From Faecalimonas sp. (lineage in GTDB: Bacteria; Bacillota; Clostridia; Lachnospirales; Lachnospiraceae), in NCBI GenBank assembly GCA_020024645.1, contig JAHHTN010000075.1, forward strand, positions 1 to 9,304: a stretch of DNA of 9,304 nt, read 5' to 3'. Positions 1 through 6,614 of this stretch are shown piece after piece (position 1 is the stretch's first letter; every line of letters starts with the position of its first letter). The translations under genes were made by a program, and so were the position numbers. Below the pieces are notes generated by a model, which saw nothing but the letters and a program-made list of their open reading frames with translations, ran no database searches and was not told where the DNA came from.

Positions 1-1258
1 CCAGAAAATCCGTAATGACTGCACAATATGTTTTTGCACAATTTAATATATCTTCAATATCTGCACACTCATTATACCCATGAACGCCATCAATGTTCGC
101 TGGTCCATACTGAATTGTAGGTATTCCAGCATACCTATAATATTTTCCATCACTTGTAGCCCACTGATAAACTGGAATAACTTCCTTATTCCAAATATAA
201 TTGGCATTTTCCAATGCTGTCTGTACAATTTCTTCCCTTGCAGGCGTATATGTCGGTTCTGTAACACGAACATATTCTATATCAACATTTTGTAGATTCA
301 TTTCAGCAATTAAATTTTCGAAAGCCATCTTTACATCACTTGATTTTATTCCTACCGGAACACCATAAGCAACCCTTGCCTCACAGTACTCAGAAGATGC
401 TGCTTGTTCTCCATTGCCTGTTTTAATATAACTTACATTACAGGTAACATGATCAATCACTTCTCCTACACCCTTTACCTTTAAAATTGTTTCAGCAATT
501 TTCTTTGCATTTGAAACAACCGGTAGTTGATGTTCTTCGTAAACTGCTTGCATTTGTCTTAATTCTTCTACTCTGCTAAGAATCCGAACCATTTTTGTAA
601 TTGCATTATCTCCTATAAAACTACACACGCTAGCATGGGCTTGTGTACCATAACATTTAATAACAATCGTTACACTACCCTTTGAACCACTTTCTACGTT
701 ATTGTAAGAGGTTGGTTCCGGAAGCATAACTGCATCAATTTTTTCTGCATACCCATTTTCCACTAACCACTTGCTACAATATTGCCCTCCGCTTTCTTCA
801 TCAGAAACTAAATGAAGCAACAATCTCCCTGAAATTTTAATTTTATTTTTTACAATTAACTTTGCAATGTGAAGAGCCAGTGCAACTCCACAAAGCATAT
901 CAGATGCACCTCTGCCTCTAACTTGAGTATCAGTAATTGTTCCACAATGAGGATCAAAATTCCATTTACTTAAATCTCCTGGTGGTACAATATCTGTATG
1001 CCCATTAATACAAAGTGTTTTCCCTTCTGAATTACCAACTTCTGCAACAATAATGGGCATATTAGGTTTATTATATAAAAGCTGATATGGTATTCCATTA
1101 CTTTCTAAATAATTTACAATATAGTTTGTAATTTCTGTTGCATTGATTGGTGGATTGATGCTCGGTCTTTGCAAAAGTTGGGAGCATAGATCCAGCAGTT
1201 CGTCTTTGGTTTCATCTATCAAAGTCCACCATTTTTCTTTTAATTCTAAGTTTTTCAT
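1..1258 (-). CDS. M20-family ArgE/DapE-type deacylase/peptidase, paralogue 2 (3' end cut by window edge)
   Basis: I translated this frame by hand: 419 codons without a stop run from ATG 1258 to the left edge. Paralogue 1 ends about eight residues after the equivalent point, so only a few codons are missing. The metal-site residues are all present: GHTDIVP (H87, D89), GRGASDM (D120), SDEESGG (E154, E155), PEPTS (E181) and GVHGYNE (H393). The lid domain keeps the conserved His (GTQAHAS, H208), unlike paralogue 1. However, the lid's usual GG-x(3)-N-x-x-P motif is replaced by TGNGEQAASSE (280-290). The C-terminal third is very close to paralogue 1 (QWATSD, RYxGIPTIQYGPAN), which points to an old tandem duplication followed by divergence. 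GAGGGG 8 nt upstream, or AGAGGA just before the ATG, provides the ribosome binding site. It probably acts on the same imported compounds or on a related set. Confidence 0.92.
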   Translation of the reverse strand, partial: MKNLELKEKWWTLIDETKDELLDLCSQLLQRPSINPPINATEITNYIVNYLESNGIPYQLLYNKPNMPIIVAEVGNSEGKTLCINGHTDIVPPGDLSKWNFDPHCGTITDTQVRGRGASDMLCGVALALHIAKLIVKNKIKISGRLLLHLVSDEESGGQYCSKWLVENGYAEKIDAVMLPEPTSYNNVESGSKGSVTIVIKCYGTQAHASVCSFIGDNAITKMVRILSRVEELRQMQAVYEEHQLPVVSNAKKIAETILKVKGVGEVIDHVTCNVSYIKTGNGEQAASSEYCEARVAYGVPVGIKSSDVKMAFENLIAEMNLQNVDIEYVRVTEPTYTPAREEIVQTALENANYIWNKEVIPVYQWATSDGKYYRYAGIPTIQYGPANIDGVHGYNECADIEDILNCAKTYCAVITDFL

Positions 1259-1272
1259 TCCTCTTACCCCTC
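1259..1272 (-). promoter_or_regulatory. Ribosome binding region of M20 paralogue 2
   Basis: The 15-nt gap after paralogue 1 holds two purine-rich cores on the minus strand: GAGGGG at 1267-1272, with 8 nt spacing, and AGAGGA touching the ATG. The first has the better spacing. The tight gap indicates one transcript. Confidence 0.5.
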
Positions 1273-1273
1273 T

Positions 1274-2530
1274 TTATAAATCAAACCCAATCAAGTCTTC
1301 AAGGATTCCAAAATATATTTTTGTGCAATTTACCACGTCTTCTATATCGACATTTTCATTATACGCATGAATTCCTTCTGTATTAGCAGGTCCATATTGA
1401 ATGGTTGGGATTCCCTTATATCTAAAAAACTTAGCATCACTGGTGGCCCATTGATATGCAGGTACTACTTTTCTATTCCAAACTTGTTGTGCATTATCGA
1501 CTGCTGATTTTACCAGTTCGGTGTTTACATCTGTACATGCCCCATCTTTGCAACGTGGATATTCAACTTTAACCCCAGTCATTTTTTCTTCTTTAATAAT
1601 CTGATCAATCTTATCTTTTACTGCTTGTGTCGGAATACCTACAGGAACTAATGTACCAATTAAAGCTTCACATACCTCTGGTGTCATGCTATTTCCAAGA
1701 CCGCCATCCACTCTCATAATATTAACATTTACATGATCAATAGCGTCTTCTACACCCTCAACCCCAAAGCAATCCATAATAACATTTTTTGAATCTTTTA
1801 GCACCTGCTGTTGCTCGTCTGAATATACTCCCTTCAATTTTGATATTTCGTCTAATCTGTTCAGAATTTTTATCATTTTATGTACTGCATTTTCACCGAC
1901 ATAATTGATAATGCTTCCATTTACGGGTGTTCCATAGGTTGTGATGAGAACCCTCATACTTCCTTTTTGTCCCACCTCAACATTGTTATATGAAGTAGGC
2001 TCAGGAATCAAACAAAAATCGATGTCATCTGCGTATCCATTATCCACTAGCCACATAGATCCTTTTTCTCCGCCGGACTCCTCATCATGAACAATTTGAA
2101 GTTTTAATTTCCCTTTTAAATTCAAATGGTGTTTTTGAATCATCTTTAAAAGGAATAATGCCATTCCAACACCACACTTCATATCCGACGTTCCGCGCCC
2201 TAAGATATGCTTGTCTGTAATTGTTCCACTATATGGAGAAAAATTCCATCTTGTTAAATCTCCTACTGGAACTACATCATTGTGGCCATTAATTACTACT
2301 GTCTTACCTTCTTCTAATCCTACTTCTGCTAAAATACTTGGCGTATTTTCTGGTCCTCTGACAACCCGATTTTTTATTCCTGATGCTGTCAAATAGGCTG
2401 TTACAAAATCCACAATCGCTTCGTTTTGTTCTGGAGTCACACTTGGAATTTTAATTAAATCAGAACAAATCTCAAGCAGCTCGCCTTTTTCTTCTTCAAC
2501 TATTTGCCACAATTTTTTTTTGATATCCAT
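1274..2530 (-). CDS. M20-family ArgE/DapE-type deacylase/peptidase, paralogue 1 (lid His replaced by Asn)
   Basis: The 418-residue zinc-dependent amidohydrolase has no signal peptide, so it is cytoplasmic. The catalytic domain shows the full M20 set: GHNDVVP (H83, D85), GRGTSDM (D116 bridging), HDEESGG (E150 general base, E151), PEPTS (E177) and the last ligand in GIHAYNE (H388). The inserted lid/dimerisation domain (about 190-305) has GTPVNGS, where the family normally has a His (as in xHGS or xHAS). Here codon 1919-1921 gives N204. The lid's GGLGNSMTP motif (275-284) is normal. Expected reaction is removal of an acyl or peptidyl group from an amino acid imported by the adjacent transporter; the exact substrate is unknown. 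ATG at 2530 follows AAGGTGA and aligns with paralogue 2's start; the GTG at 2545 has no ribosome binding site. The stop lies 15 nt before paralogue 2. Confidence 0.93.
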   Translation of the reverse strand: MDIKKKLWQIVEEEKGELLEICSDLIKIPSVTPEQNEAIVDFVTAYLTASGIKNRVVRGPENTPSILAEVGLEEGKTVVINGHNDVVPVGDLTRWNFSPYSGTITDKHILGRGTSDMKCGVGMALFLLKMIQKHHLNLKGKLKLQIVHDEESGGEKGSMWLVDNGYADDIDFCLIPEPTSYNNVEVGQKGSMRVLITTYGTPVNGSIINYVGENAVHKMIKILNRLDEISKLKGVYSDEQQQVLKDSKNVIMDCFGVEGVEDAIDHVNVNIMRVDGGLGNSMTPEVCEALIGTLVPVGIPTQAVKDKIDQIIKEEKMTGVKVEYPRCKDGACTDVNTELVKSAVDNAQQVWNRKVVPAYQWATSDAKFFRYKGIPTIQYGPANTEGIHAYNENVDIEDVVNCTKIYFGILEDLIGFDL

Positions 2531-2534
2531 AAAA

Positions 2535-2541
2535 TCACCTT
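2535..2541 (-). promoter_or_regulatory. Ribosome binding site AAGGTGA of M20 paralogue 1
   Basis: AAGGTGA lies 4 nt before the ATG at 2530 and falls after the in-frame GTG at 2545, so it can serve only the ATG. The resulting N-terminus (MDIKKKLW) matches that of paralogue 2 (MKNLELKEKWW). Confidence 0.6.
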
Positions 2542-2551
2542 GCACTTCTTA

Positions 2552-3532
2552 TTATAAAAATTCATAACGAAAACAAGCTACTTGATGTTCACCGTTCACT
2601 GTCTTTAATTGTGGTATCTCCTTCTTGCAACGTTCTGTGCAATATTGACATCTAGTAGAAAATGCACATCCCTTTGGAAGATTTAATGGGCTAGGAATCT
2701 CCCCAATCAATTTAACTCTTTTCTTATTTTCCATTGGACTTGCTGGCGGAATAGCCGAGAATAAAGCTTCAGTATATGGATGTTTTGGATTTTCATAAAT
2801 TTCTTTTGCTTCTCCAATCTCCACAATTTTACCCAAATACATAATAACAACTCTATCGCTGATATATTTTACCACACTCAAATCATGTGAAATAAACAAG
2901 TATGTTAGCTTTAGTTTTGATTTCAGTTCCTTCATCAAGTTGATTACTTGTGCCTGAACAGAAACATCCAATGCCGATACAGGTTCATCACATACAATCA
3001 ATTTGGGATTTAATGCTAATGCTCGTGCAATATTAATTCTCTGCCTTTGTCCTCCTGAAAATTCATGTGGATAACGAATTGCATGGTAATAATCCAAACC
3101 CACTAATTTCAGCAGTTCATTCACCTTTTCTTTACGTTCTTCCGGAGTACCTATGTTATGTATAATCATCGGCTCTTCAATTAAATACCCTGCTGTTTTT
3201 CTTGGGTCTAGAGAAGAATACGGATCCTGAAAAACGATTCCCATTTCTTTTCTAAGGGCTTTCATCTCACTACCGGATTGTTCTAACACTTCAATTCCAT
3301 TATAGTTGACCCTGCCGGATGTAGGTTCTGTTAATCGCAAAATACTTTTTCCTAAAGTAGATTTACCACATCCTGATTCTCCAATAATACCAAGTGTTTC
3401 CCCCTCTTTCACCTGAAAGGAAACATCGTTAACTGCCTGTAAATATCCAGGCTTTTCGAACAGATGAGGACTTTTCACTTTAAACGTCTTGCTGAGGTGT
3501 TCTACTGTTAGAATTGTTTTTCTTTCTCCCAT
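2552..3532 (-). CDS. DppF/OppF-type ABC transporter ATPase with C-terminal Fe-S-type cysteine motif
   Basis: The 326-residue partner ATPase has Walker A GESGCGKST (51-59), Q-loop Gln102 in FQDPYSSLDPR, signature FSGGQRQR (158-165), Walker B LIVCDEP (178-184) and H-loop His216. FQDPYSSLDPR and the N-terminal insertion before the strand LQAVNDVSF mark it as an F-type subunit, distinct from its D-type neighbour. The oligo_HPY C-terminus holds C289, C295, C298, C302 and C320 in the same spacing as the D-type subunit. An ideal AGGAGG (3541-3546) lies 8 nt before the ATG, inside the end of the upstream gene, so the two ATPases should be made together as a heterodimer. The stop is 21 nt before the first M20 gene. 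All nucleotide-binding motifs are intact. Confidence 0.96.
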   Translation of the reverse strand: MGERKTILTVEHLSKTFKVKSPHLFEKPGYLQAVNDVSFQVKEGETLGIIGESGCGKSTLGKSILRLTEPTSGRVNYNGIEVLEQSGSEMKALRKEMGIVFQDPYSSLDPRKTAGYLIEEPMIIHNIGTPEERKEKVNELLKLVGLDYYHAIRYPHEFSGGQRQRINIARALALNPKLIVCDEPVSALDVSVQAQVINLMKELKSKLKLTYLFISHDLSVVKYISDRVVIMYLGKIVEIGEAKEIYENPKHPYTEALFSAIPPASPMENKKRVKLIGEIPSPLNLPKGCAFSTRCQYCTERCKKEIPQLKTVNGEHQVACFRYEFL

Positions 3533-3535
3533 TGG

Positions 3536-4534
3536 TTATTCCTCCTCTCTCTGCATAAAGTTTTCCTTGGTCTGAAAATGACATGCCACAAAATGCCCTG
3601 GTTCTACCTCTACCAGTTCAGGAGCTTTTTCTTTACAAATTTTTTGACAATATTTACAGCGATTATGAAAATTACAGCTATTTCCAGTTAACTTTAAATC
3701 TGGTGGAGTTCCGGGTATCGAAGCCAAGGGCTTATTAGGATCATCGTCTAGTTTGGGCATAGAATTTAAAAGTCCCCATGTATACGGATGTCTTGCTTTT
3801 TGATACAAAGTCTTTGCATCTGCATATTCTACAGTTTTTCCGGCATACATAACCATGACTGTATCACACATACTCCATACAACCCCAAGATTGTGTGTAA
3901 CTAAAATAACAGATGTTCCCATCTTTTTCTGTAAATCTTTTAAAAGATCCAATACCTGAAATTGTACCGTTACATCCAACGCCGTAGTAGGTTCATCAGC
4001 TATGATCAGCTTTGGTTCCAATGCAATAGCCATCGCAATAATAACTCTTTGTCTCATTCCTCCTGAAAATTCGTGTGGATAAGACTCCATCCTTTTTTCA
4101 GCTTGGGGAATACCAACCATCTCTAAAGCTTTAATAGCTAATTTTCTTGCTTCTTCTTTTGGTATTTTATGATGAGCTAAAATAACTTCCATAACCTGAT
4201 CACCAATTCGAAACACTGGGTCAAGTGCTGTCATTGGATCCTGAAAAATCATAGATATTTCTTGTCCTCTAATTTTTAGCATCTCTTTATCTTTTATCTT
4301 TGCAATATCTTTTCCCTCAAACAGGATCTCCCCATTTACTATTTTCCCATTTTTAGGCAAAAGCTTCATAATAGTATTGGAGGTTACACTTTTTCCGGAA
4401 CCAGATTCTCCCACAATTCCTAATGTTTTTCCTTTATTTAATGAAAATGTTACTCCATCTACTGCCTTAACTACTCCTGTAGCAGTATAAAAATAAGACT
4501 GTAGATTGTTCACCTGTAATAATACATCGCTCAT
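3536..4534 (-). CDS. DppD/OppD-type ABC transporter ATPase with C-terminal Fe-S-type cysteine motif
   Basis: The 332-residue cytoplasmic ATPase is one of two that drive the importer. Visible motifs are Walker A GESGSGKS (42-49), Q-loop Gln98, signature FSGGMRQR (156-163), Walker B LIIADEP (176-182) and H-loop His214. The oligopeptide-type C-terminal extension (oligo_HPY) follows, with HPYTWGLLNSMP and four closely spaced cysteines (C287, C293, C296, C300) plus C318. In homologous peptide importers this extension can carry an iron-sulfur cluster. The signature's Met in place of the usual Gln (SGGMRQR) is normal for DppD-type subunits. ATG at 4534 has GGAG 7 nt upstream; the in-frame TTG at 4540 does not. 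The last codons (three Glu) form the Shine-Dalgarno for the next ATPase, which starts only 3 nt after this stop. Confidence 0.95.
   Translation of the reverse strand: MSDVLLQVNNLQSYFYTATGVVKAVDGVTFSLNKGKTLGIVGESGSGKSVTSNTIMKLLPKNGKIVNGEILFEGKDIAKIKDKEMLKIRGQEISMIFQDPMTALDPVFRIGDQVMEVILAHHKIPKEEARKLAIKALEMVGIPQAEKRMESYPHEFSGGMRQRVIIAMAIALEPKLIIADEPTTALDVTVQFQVLDLLKDLQKKMGTSVILVTHNLGVVWSMCDTVMVMYAGKTVEYADAKTLYQKARHPYTWGLLNSMPKLDDDPNKPLASIPGTPPDLKLTGNSCNFHNRCKYCQKICKEKAPELVEVEPGHFVACHFQTKENFMQREEE
3541..3546 (-). promoter_or_regulatory. Ribosome binding site AGGAGG of the DppF-type ATPase, embedded in the upstream gene
   Basis: AGGAGG is formed by the C-terminal Glu codons of the D-type ATPase and lies 8 nt before the ATG at 3532. 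This allows ribosomes finishing one ATPase to start the other and keeps the two subunits in step. Confidence 0.8.
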
Positions 4535-4541
4535 ATCCAAT

Positions 4542-4545
4542 CTCC
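4542..4545 (-). promoter_or_regulatory. Ribosome binding site GGAG of the DppD-type ATPase
   Basis: GGAG sits 7 nt before the ATG at 4534 and only 1 nt before the in-frame TTG at 4540, so the ATG is the better start. Confidence 0.65.
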
Positions 4546-4567
4546 ATTCTACCCGAAATTGAAATCC

Positions 4568-5464
4568 CTATTTTTTCATTTTGGGGTCCAAAACATCTCG
4601 AATTCCGTCTCCTAAGAGATTAAAACCTAACACTGTAATTAAGATAGCAATTCCTGAATACAACGCAATATGTGGTGCGGTGGTAAGGCAATCCTGTCCA
4701 GCTTTCAGAATGCTTCCCCATGATGCTGTTGGTGGTACAATTCCCAATCCTAAAAAACTTAATGAAGATTCTGTCAAAATTGCTCCAGCTACATTTAAAG
4801 TTGCATAAACAATGACCTCGGAAACAATATTGGGAAGTATGTGTTTAAAAATAATTCTACTATTGGAAGCCCCTAACGCACCTACCGCCTTGACATACTC
4901 CTCATTTTTAACAATCAAAACTTGCCCTCTTACAATACGAGCATATCCAGGAATATTGGCAATACCTATTGCCAATATGACATTCTGCATTCCTTCTCCA
5001 AGTGCTGTTAAAAGCAGCAAGGCTAACAGAATAAATGGAAAAGCAAACATACCATCCATAATTCTCATAAGCACATTATCAATCCATCCTCCTTTAAATC
5101 CGGAAAACAAACCGATAATTACTCCAAAAGCAGCTCCTACACTCATACCACCAACAGAAACTAAAATTGACACTCTTGCTCCATAAATTATGCGAGTAAA
5201 TAAATCTCTACCATATTCATCGCCACCTAAAATCATTCCATTCTGACCAGGTTTAGCGTACATATTAATAAAATCCATTTCATAGGGATCTTTTGATGTG
5301 AGTAATGGACCAAAAATTGCAACAAAAACTACAATACCAACTATTACTAACCCAATCATTGCAGATTTATTTCTGATCAATTTATGCCACGCATTGTTGG
5401 CTCTTCTCTCTTTTAAGATCATTTCCTGCTGATTATTTAAACCTAGTTTTGCTGTCTTTTCCAT
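4568..5464 (-). CDS. DppC/OppC-type ABC transporter permease
   Basis: The 298-residue second channel subunit pairs with the DppB-type protein. It has the cytoplasmic N-terminal stretch found in this family (AWHKLIRNKSAMIG, about 25-38), a first transmembrane helix (about 36-54), and the periplasm-side segment HxG-like GGDEYGRDLFTRIIYGARVS (80-99). A five-helix core follows (about 98-120, 136-156, 160-175, 215-235, 266-286). The EAA loop EYVKAVGALGASNSRIIFKH (189-208, then ILPN) docks to an ATPase. LSFLGLGIVPPTASWG and the C-terminal LGDGIRDVLDPKMKK are typical of DppC. Its ATG shares one base with the preceding stop (TAATG). A weaker AAGGTGG lies 9 nt upstream, so it probably depends on coupling. 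The stop (TAG) is 33 nt before the first ATPase gene. No anomaly seen. Confidence 0.96.
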   Translation of the reverse strand: MEKTAKLGLNNQQEMILKERRANNAWHKLIRNKSAMIGLVIVGIVVFVAIFGPLLTSKDPYEMDFINMYAKPGQNGMILGGDEYGRDLFTRIIYGARVSILVSVGGMSVGAAFGVIIGLFSGFKGGWIDNVLMRIMDGMFAFPFILLALLLLTALGEGMQNVILAIGIANIPGYARIVRGQVLIVKNEEYVKAVGALGASNSRIIFKHILPNIVSEVIVYATLNVAGAILTESSLSFLGLGIVPPTASWGSILKAGQDCLTTAPHIALYSGIAILITVLGFNLLGDGIRDVLDPKMKK

Positions 5465-6426
5465 TAATGCCCACCACCTTCATTTTCATAGCTCACTTTT
5501 GGATTTAGGTATGTATAAATAATGTCTACAATCAAGTTAATTAAAACATAAAAAATTGCCATGAATAAAACACAACCTTGAATAACTGCATAGTCCTTGT
5601 TTCCAATTGCATCTACAATCAATCTTCCCATCCCTGGCCATGTAAATATTGTTTCTACCAAAATTGCACCACCCATTAAGAATGAAAATCTCATACCTAT
5701 TACAGTGATAATTGGTGGCATAGCATTTTTTAATGCGTGTTTAATAATAACTTTATTTTCTTTAATTCCTTTGGCTCTTACAGCTTTAATATAATCCTGA
5801 TTGATTACCTCTAGCATACTAGAGCGGGTAATTCTTGCAAACTCGGCCATACTTCCGGTTGATAAACAAAATGCAGGCAAAATGAGATGTTTCAACATAT
5901 CTCCTATTCCATTTGCCATCTCTCCCATACCAATAGAAGGCAGCCATCCAAGATTAACGCTAAAAATTAGAACAAGCATTAGCCCTAACCAAAACGAAGG
6001 GATTGAAACTCCAATTAAAGCACCAAACATTGCTGTATAATCAAAAATTGAATATTGTTTCACAGCAGAAATAATTCCGACCGGAATTCCTATCAACAGT
6101 GCAATGATAATACTAGCAACTGTTAAGTAAAGTGTATTAGGTAACTTTTCCAACAACAAATCCAAAACAGGCTGATTATAACGATATGAGGTACCAAAAT
6201 CTCCTTTCAAAACACCTCCCAAATACATTGCAAACTGTTTTGGAATACTTTCATTTAATCCTAATTCTTCCGTCAGTTTTTCTACTGCTTCTACAGAAGC
6301 TTGTGGACCTAAAATAATCATCGCCGGATTACCCGGAATTAATCGGGTAACTGTAAAAACAATAGCAATTACAATAAACAAGACCGGAATTAGTTGTAAA
6401 ATTCTTTTAAGTATAATCTTTAGCAT
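5464..6426 (-). CDS. DppB/OppB-type ABC transporter permease
   Basis: The 320-residue inner-membrane permease forms one half of the transport channel for the substrate delivered by the lipoprotein. It starts with the family's typical amphipathic-to-hydrophobic N-terminus (KIILKRILQLIPVL), followed by a transmembrane helix (about 10-28) and RLIPGNP (28-34). About five more membrane segments lie near 102-124, 133-160, 180-192, 236-260 and 285-305. The cytoplasmic EAA coupling loop (DYIKAVRAKG, 211-220, then IIKHALKNAMPP) contacts an ATPase. VETIFTWPGMGRL (258-270) is a family hallmark. ATG at 6426 is preferred because AGGAG lies 7 nt upstream; the longer frame from TTG at 6456 has no suitable ribosome binding site and adds ten non-family residues. 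The stop overlaps the next gene's start (TAATG), indicating translational coupling. Substrate is unknown. Confidence 0.95.
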   Translation of the reverse strand: MLKIILKRILQLIPVLFIVIAIVFTVTRLIPGNPAMIILGPQASVEAVEKLTEELGLNESIPKQFAMYLGGVLKGDFGTSYRYNQPVLDLLLEKLPNTLYLTVASIIIALLIGIPVGIISAVKQYSIFDYTAMFGALIGVSIPSFWLGLMLVLIFSVNLGWLPSIGMGEMANGIGDMLKHLILPAFCLSTGSMAEFARITRSSMLEVINQDYIKAVRAKGIKENKVIIKHALKNAMPPIITVIGMRFSFLMGGAILVETIFTWPGMGRLIVDAIGNKDYAVIQGCVLFMAIFYVLINLIVDIIYTYLNPKVSYENEGGGH

Positions 6427-6433
6427 CGTACTG

Positions 6434-6438
6434 CTCCT
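6434..6438 (-). promoter_or_regulatory. Ribosome binding site AGGAG of the DppB-type permease
   Basis: AGGAG lies 7 nt ahead of the ATG at 6426 and decides against the upstream TTG at 6456. It directly follows the 3' arm of a small hairpin that could affect its access. Confidence 0.75.
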
Positions 6439-6472
6439 ATTCTGGTTGACCGACAAAAGCTCCCCCAGAATA
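6438..6472 (-). promoter_or_regulatory. Hairpin abutting the ribosome binding site of the first permease gene
   Basis: On the minus strand TATTCTGG (6472-6465) and CCAGAATA (6445-6438) form a perfect 8-bp inverted repeat with a 19-nt loop. The 3' arm ends on the first base of the AGGAG Shine-Dalgarno (6438-6434) of the DppB-type gene. Folding would sit directly against, and could hinder, ribosome loading. The repeat is seen in the sequence; a regulatory role is inferred. Confidence 0.45.
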
Positions 6473-6486
6473 ATAGTCAGTAATTA

Positions 6487-6533
6487 TTTTGTATCCTGTG
6501 CTTTACTTGGATTTAAAAGCACAGGATACAAAA
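6487..6533. repeat. Perfect 18-bp inverted repeat (stem-loop) between binding-protein and permease genes
   Basis: Arms at 6487-6504 and 6516-6533 are perfectly complementary over 18 bp around an 11-nt loop. The central part, GTATCCTGTGC, contains most of the G-C pairs, and the outer four pairs are A-T. Neither strand has a U-tract after the stem: the minus strand continues TAATTACTG and the plus strand CCCTGG. It is therefore not a standard intrinsic terminator. It lies within the only sizeable gap of the operon (6427-6614), which contains no gene. A likely role is a 3'-end stabilising or processing hairpin that leaves more binding-protein mRNA than permease mRNA, an arrangement known in other importer operons. 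Confidence 0.85.
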
Positions 6534-6582
6534 CCCTGGTGAACCTTTAAGTCAACATAAACTTAGAGAATCCATAAAACAA

Positions 6583-6608
6583 ATATCAACAAATAATTTT
6601 TTTGATAT
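6583..6608 (-). terminator. Weak AT-rich hairpin just after the binding-protein stop, possible partial terminator
   Basis: On the minus strand, arms ATATCAA and TTGATAT (7 bp, 12-nt loop) begin 6 nt after the binding-protein stop codon and are followed by the U-rich stretch TTGTTTTA. The stem has only one G-C pair, so any terminator would be weak. It could give partial termination between the binding protein and the permeases. Confidence 0.25.
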
Positions 6609-6614
6609 GTTTCT

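Noticed and set aside
1..1258. The left 1.26 kb at first looked gene-free or like a broken M20 gene, with only a short 76-codon frame at 43-273.
   Set aside because: Codon-by-codon reading of the minus strand from ATG 1258 gives one uninterrupted frame to the edge with all M20 metal ligands. The gene is intact and merely cut by the window; the 43-273 frame is out of phase.
4812..5186. A 124-codon open frame on the plus strand.
   Set aside because: It is antisense to the DppC-type permease gene and reads as a complement of membrane-helix codons, with no recognisable domain.
6427..6456. A longer N-terminus for the DppB-type permease from TTG at 6456.
   Set aside because: It would add ten residues absent from the family, and AGGAG is correctly spaced only for the ATG at 6426.
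6487..6533. Calling the 18-bp palindrome a rho-independent terminator.
   Set aside because: No run of U follows the stem on either strand; the A/T ends lie within the paired arms with A residues on the 3' side.
6526..6555. TTGACT (6550-6555, minus strand) as a -35 element for a promoter ahead of the permease genes.
   Set aside because: At 17-18 nt spacing the -10 would be TTTGTA or TTGTAT, which is poor and lies inside the 18-bp hairpin arm.
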